From positions 1 through 8,934 of the forward strand of contig JAQQAK010000014.1 in NCBI GenBank assembly GCA_028527945.1: DNA of 8,934 nt. Direction: 5' to 3'. The notes beneath the pieces were generated by a model, which searched no databases, was not told the origin of the DNA, and saw only the letters and a list, made by a program, of their open reading frames with translations. The position numbers and the translations under genes were made by a program. Origin of the DNA: Spirochaetaceae bacterium. Lineage in GTDB: Bacteria; Spirochaetota; Spirochaetia; UBA9216. Below, one piece after another: positions 6,242 to 8,934 of the stretch (positions are counted from its first letter, which is position 1; every line of letters begins with the position of its first letter).

Positions 6242-7726
6242 TTAAAGAATATAACGTGATAAATCTTGATCTTCGTGGACATCTTTAAGCCGTTCATCCA
6301 CATATTCCGGCGTAATATTTATAGTTTGCCCTTTTAAATCAGGCGCTTTAAAAGAAACTTCTTCAAGTAGCAGCTCCAAAACTGTATGGAGTCTTCTTGC
6401 TCCAATATTTTCAGTCTTTGAATTAACATCTCCAGCAATCTCACTCATCCGTCTGATTGCTGAATCTGAAAAGTCAAGATTTACATCTTCTGTACCTAAA
6501 AGAGCCACATACTGTTTAATAAGAGCATTTTTAGGCTGAGTAAGAATCTTCTCAAAATCTTCAGCTGTTAAATCTTCAAGCTCAACTCTCAAAGGAAAAC
6601 GGCCCTGAAGCTCAGGAATCAAGTCTGATGGCTTGCTCATATGAAAAGCTCCTGCCGCTACAAAAAGTATGTGAGAAGTATCAACCAAACCATATTTAGT
6701 ATTAACCTTGGAACCTTCAACAATTGGAAGAATGTCACGCTGAACACCTTCACGGCTGACTTCACCACTTCCGCCCCGACCTTCTTTAGCGGCTATTTTA
6801 TCAATTTCATCAATAAAAACGATGCCCATCTGCTGTGTTCTTTCACGGGCAATTTCGTTTACACGTTCCTGATCTATCAGTTTATCAAGTTCGTCTGCCA
6901 AAAGAATTTCTCTGGCTCGTGCTATTGAAACCTTACGTTTTTTCTTTTTTCCGCCAAACATAGGAATTGCTGCAACATTAATTCCCATGTCTTCAAGATT
7001 CATACCAGAAAACATATCCATACCCATAGCTGGCGGCGCTGTAACCAAAACTTCAACTTCTTTGTCTTCAAGTTTGCCGTCTCTAAGCATTTTTCTAAAC
7101 TTTTCACGAGTTGAATTAGTCTTTGAACTGTCAGAATCAGCAGCTGTATCTATAGTTGCTCCTTCTGAAACGTTTTCACCAGGCCCTGGAAGATTTATTA
7201 CAGTAGGATTATCTTTATTACCCTGATTCATTCCTGTAAAAATATTACCAAGATTGATTCCGCCATCTGCATCCTGAGTTTTCTTTTTTTTCTTTCCTAC
7301 ACCAGGAAGAAGTAAATCAAGAATAGCGTCTTCAGTTCGGAGTTCAGCCTCTCTTCTGACTTCTTCTTCCATTTCCTTCTTAACCATTCCAACGGCTACA
7401 GACATTAAATCCCTAATCATTGATTCTACATCACGCCCAACATAGCCTACTTCAGTATATTTGGTTGCCTCTACCTTTACAAAAGGAGCTTTAACAAGCT
7501 TGGATAACCTTCTGGCAATTTCAGTTTTTCCAACACCTGTAGGCCCAATCATTATGATGTTTTTAGGTGCAATTTCATCTCTCATTTCTTTAGACAAAAG
7601 CTGTCTTCTCATTCTGTTTCTAAGGGCTATAGCAACAGCTTTCTTTGCTTTATTCTGGCCTATTATATATTTGTCAAGTTCTTCAACTATCTGTTTAGGT
7701 GTTAATTCTTCAAGTCCCGTAATCAT
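6242..7726 (-). CDS. hslU: HslU (ClpY), AAA+ ATPase/unfoldase of the HslVU protease, with an enlarged I-domain
   Basis: ATP-driven hexameric unfoldase that feeds substrates into HslV. The protein has 494 residues against about 443 in E. coli. Visible parts: Walker A GPTGVGKT (61-68), pore loop GYVG (94-97), I-domain roughly 108-265, Walker B IVFIDEID (302-309), a likely arginine finger in LQGRFP (Arg376), sensor 2 GARRL (442-446), and a C-terminal tail ending SRYIL, the tail that inserts into HslV on activation. The extra length is in the I-domain, about 141-205: a Lys5 run, then a stretch rich in Gly, Asn, Asp, Ser and Thr. The ATG has a perfect AGGAGG at a good distance and overlaps the hslV stop. 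Two in-frame A AAA AAG heptamers lie at 7283-7289 and 6944-6950. The gene is followed by a 107-nt spacer before flgB. Confidence 0.97.
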   Translation of the reverse strand: MITGLEELTPKQIVEELDKYIIGQNKAKKAVAIALRNRMRRQLLSKEMRDEIAPKNIIMIGPTGVGKTEIARRLSKLVKAPFVKVEATKYTEVGYVGRDVESMIRDLMSVAVGMVKKEMEEEVRREAELRTEDAILDLLLPGVGKKKKKTQDADGGINLGNIFTGMNQGNKDNPTVINLPGPGENVSEGATIDTAADSDSSKTNSTREKFRKMLRDGKLEDKEVEVLVTAPPAMGMDMFSGMNLEDMGINVAAIPMFGGKKKKRKVSIARAREILLADELDKLIDQERVNEIARERTQQMGIVFIDEIDKIAAKEGRGGSGEVSREGVQRDILPIVEGSKVNTKYGLVDTSHILFVAAGAFHMSKPSDLIPELQGRFPLRVELEDLTAEDFEKILTQPKNALIKQYVALLGTEDVNLDFSDSAIRRMSEIAGDVNSKTENIGARRLHTVLELLLEEVSFKAPDLKGQTINITPEYVDERLKDVHEDQDLSRYIL

Positions 7727-8256
7727 GAGACCTCCTCTGCTACAAAAGTATTATTGGTGTAAATGCATATTTTGGAAGCAATTTCCATAGATTTAAGCGC
7801 AATTTCTTTTGCGCCAAGAGAAGTTTCCTGTAAATAAGCGAGTGCCGCGGCATACGCGTAATTGCCACCAGAGCCGATTGCAAGAACTCCTTCCTGAGGT
7901 TCTACAACATCACCGGTTCCTGATATTAATAAAATTTTATTTTTATCTGCGACAAGCAGCATTGCTTCAAGCTTACTCAAAGTTCGATCTGTTCGCCATT
8001 TTTTTGCAAGTTCTACTGCAGCTCTTGTAATATCACCGCCATACTCGCTGACTTTACTTTCAAAAAGTTCAAAAAGAGTAAAAGCATCTGCAGTAGCGCC
8101 AGCAAAACCGGTCAAAATTTTACCACCATAAATGGTTTTTACCTTCTGAGCATTCCCCTTCATTATTGTTTCGCCAAGGGTAACCTGACCATCTCCAGCC
8201 ATTGCGACTTTTCCATCTTTTTTAACAGCTATTATAGTTGTTGATCTAATTTTCAT
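7723..8256 (-). CDS. hslV: HslV (ClpQ), proteolytic subunit of the HslVU protease
   Basis: Proteasome-beta-like N-terminal threonine peptidase of the cytoplasm. It forms a dodecamer capped by HslU hexamers. The protein has 177 residues (E. coli 176). It begins with a short propeptide, MKIRS, before the TTI motif, so Thr6 should be the nucleophile after removal of five residues; many bacteria have such a propeptide, while E. coli loses only Met. The partners of the active site are visible: Asp22 in AGDGQ and Lys38 in GNAQKVK, corresponding to Asp17 and Lys33 of the mature enzyme. Further family blocks are GFAGATADAFTLFELFE, WRTDRTLSKLEA, GSGGNYA and ICIYTNN. The ATG is preceded by GGAG at about 7 nt and overlaps the xerC stop. 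The stop in turn overlaps the hslU ATG. The Thr nucleophile distinguishes it from the Ser-type ClpQ of Bacillus. Confidence 0.97.
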   Translation of the reverse strand: MKIRSTTIIAVKKDGKVAMAGDGQVTLGETIMKGNAQKVKTIYGGKILTGFAGATADAFTLFELFESKVSEYGGDITRAAVELAKKWRTDRTLSKLEAMLLVADKNKILLISGTGDVVEPQEGVLAIGSGGNYAYAAALAYLQETSLGAKEIALKSMEIASKICIYTNNTFVAEEVS

Positions 8257-8934
8257 CTTTTAACTCCACTGAATTTTGCCTCTGCGTGGGGATGCGCCTG
8301 ATTATAAACGTCTCTTAAACGCTCTATCCCCATATGTGTATAAATCTGTGTTGTAGACAGACTTTCATGTCCTAGCATTTCCTGAACAACCCTTATATCA
8401 GCGCCATGCTCAACGAGATGTGTAGCAAAACTATGTCTGAAGGTATGAGGGCTTACATTTTTAACAATTCCTGATTTTGAGACATATTTCTCAATAATTC
8501 CAGCAATCCCTCTCTGAGTTATTCGAGCTCCTCTAAAATTAAGTAAAAGCGCATTTACCGCATCAGGATCATCTTTATCAGCTCTTATATTTCTTAAAGC
8601 AAGGTATTCTTCCAAACAATTCATAGCTCTTTTTCCCAAAAAAACTATTCGTTCTTTCTGCCCCTTTCCGCTAACCTTAATGGCATGGTCTTTAAAATCT
8701 ATATCAGAAATATTTATAGAAACCGCCTCAGAAACACGACATCCTGTAGAATAAAGCAGTTCTAAAATAAAACGATCTCTAATTCCAGTAAAACCTGTTC
8801 CTGTTAACGCGATTAAGGCATCAATCTCTTTCTCAAAAAGATAATCCGGAAGCTTATGCTGCTTTTTTAAACTTCTAATATTATCAAAAGGATTAAATCC
8901 TATATAACCCTGTAGTAAAAGCCACTTGTAATAC
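8253..8934 (-). CDS. xerC: Tyrosine recombinase XerC, 5'-truncated by the window edge
   Basis: Site-specific recombinase of the phage-integrase family. With XerD it resolves chromosome dimers at dif through a 3'-phosphotyrosyl intermediate. The frame stays open to the right edge, giving 226 codons; about 75 N-terminal residues (most of the SAM-like core-binding domain) lie outside. The catalytic set is complete, in fragment numbering: Arg66 in GCRVSE, beta-hairpin Lys90 in GKGQKER, His163 and Arg166 in HTFRHSFATH, His189 in LGHESLS, and nucleophile Tyr198 in TQIYTH. A TTG at 8639 could start a shorter ORF, but the homology runs well upstream of it, so it is not the start. The stop overlaps the hslV start (ATGA), so the two are probably translationally coupled. 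XerC and XerD are hard to separate by eye. Position before hslV favours XerC, as for codV in Bacillus. Nothing suggests a mobile-element integrase. Confidence 0.93.
   Translation of the reverse strand, partial: YYKWLLLQGYIGFNPFDNIRSLKKQHKLPDYLFEKEIDALIALTGTGFTGIRDRFILELLYSTGCRVSEAVSINISDIDFKDHAIKVSGKGQKERIVFLGKRAMNCLEEYLALRNIRADKDDPDAVNALLLNFRGARITQRGIAGIIEKYVSKSGIVKNVSPHTFRHSFATHLVEHGADIRVVQEMLGHESLSTTQIYTHMGIERLRDVYNQAHPHAEAKFSGVKR

Noticed and set aside
6641..8030. Several plus-strand ORFs of 70-110 codons opposite hslU and hslV
   Set aside because: They are shadows of well-conserved minus-strand genes.
8253..8639. A short separate gene starting at TTG 8639
   Set aside because: The frame is open upstream to the window edge and carries the catalytic Arg and Lys of XerC, so this is only part of xerC.
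8253..8934. xerC as a phage or integron integrase marking a mobile element
   Set aside because: It is joined by overlap to hslV in a conserved housekeeping order, and no attachment site, tRNA or phage gene is present.

Overview
The window is a single block of ten co-directional genes, all on the minus strand. In order of transcription (right to left) they are xerC (5' end outside the window), hslV, hslU, flgB, flgC, fliE, fliF, fliG, fliH and fliI (3' end outside the window). I see no plus-strand gene, RNA gene, CRISPR array or mobile element. The DNA is AT-rich. The same order, hslV-hslU-flgB-flgC-fliE-fliF-fliG-fliH-fliI, is as I recall found in spirochaetes such as Borrelia. A related arrangement with codY between hslU and flgB occurs in Bacillus. 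The character of FliF, of the FliG encoded next to it (the FliG2 position in spirochaetes) and of FliH (long coiled coil, NVFRP start) points to a spirochaete of the Treponema/Spirochaeta type. This assignment rests on recalled families and not on a search.

Right part (6242-8934): a tyrosine recombinase of the XerC type, then the two subunits of the HslVU protease. xerC/hslV and hslV/hslU are joined by ATGA stop-start overlaps, so these three are almost certainly co-transcribed and translationally coupled. HslU is about 50 residues longer than the E. coli protein because of a low-complexity insertion in its I-domain.

Middle (6135-6241): a 107-nt spacer between hslU and flgB. It holds small inverted repeats, a 9-bp direct repeat and a perfect TATAAT. 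It is the best candidate for an internal flagellar promoter.

Left part (1-6134): the proximal rod and export/motor genes. FlgB, FlgC and FliE form the proximal rod and its junction to the MS ring. FliF is the MS ring, FliG the rotor torque ring, FliH the stator and inhibitor of the export ATPase, and FliI the ATPase. Most junctions are 3-14 nt. The exceptions are fliE-fliF (59 nt) and fliH-fliI (117 nt). The latter contains the strongest non-coding feature of the window, a perfect 15-bp stem with a 3-nt loop. fliH starts with TTG and fliI probably with GTG, while the genes before them use ATG.

No undescribed biological system is evident. The content is a conserved housekeeping and flagellar locus. 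The points worth a second look are the fliH-fliI hairpin, the hslU-flgB spacer, the HslU insertion with two in-frame slippery heptamers, and the hendecad pattern in FliH.
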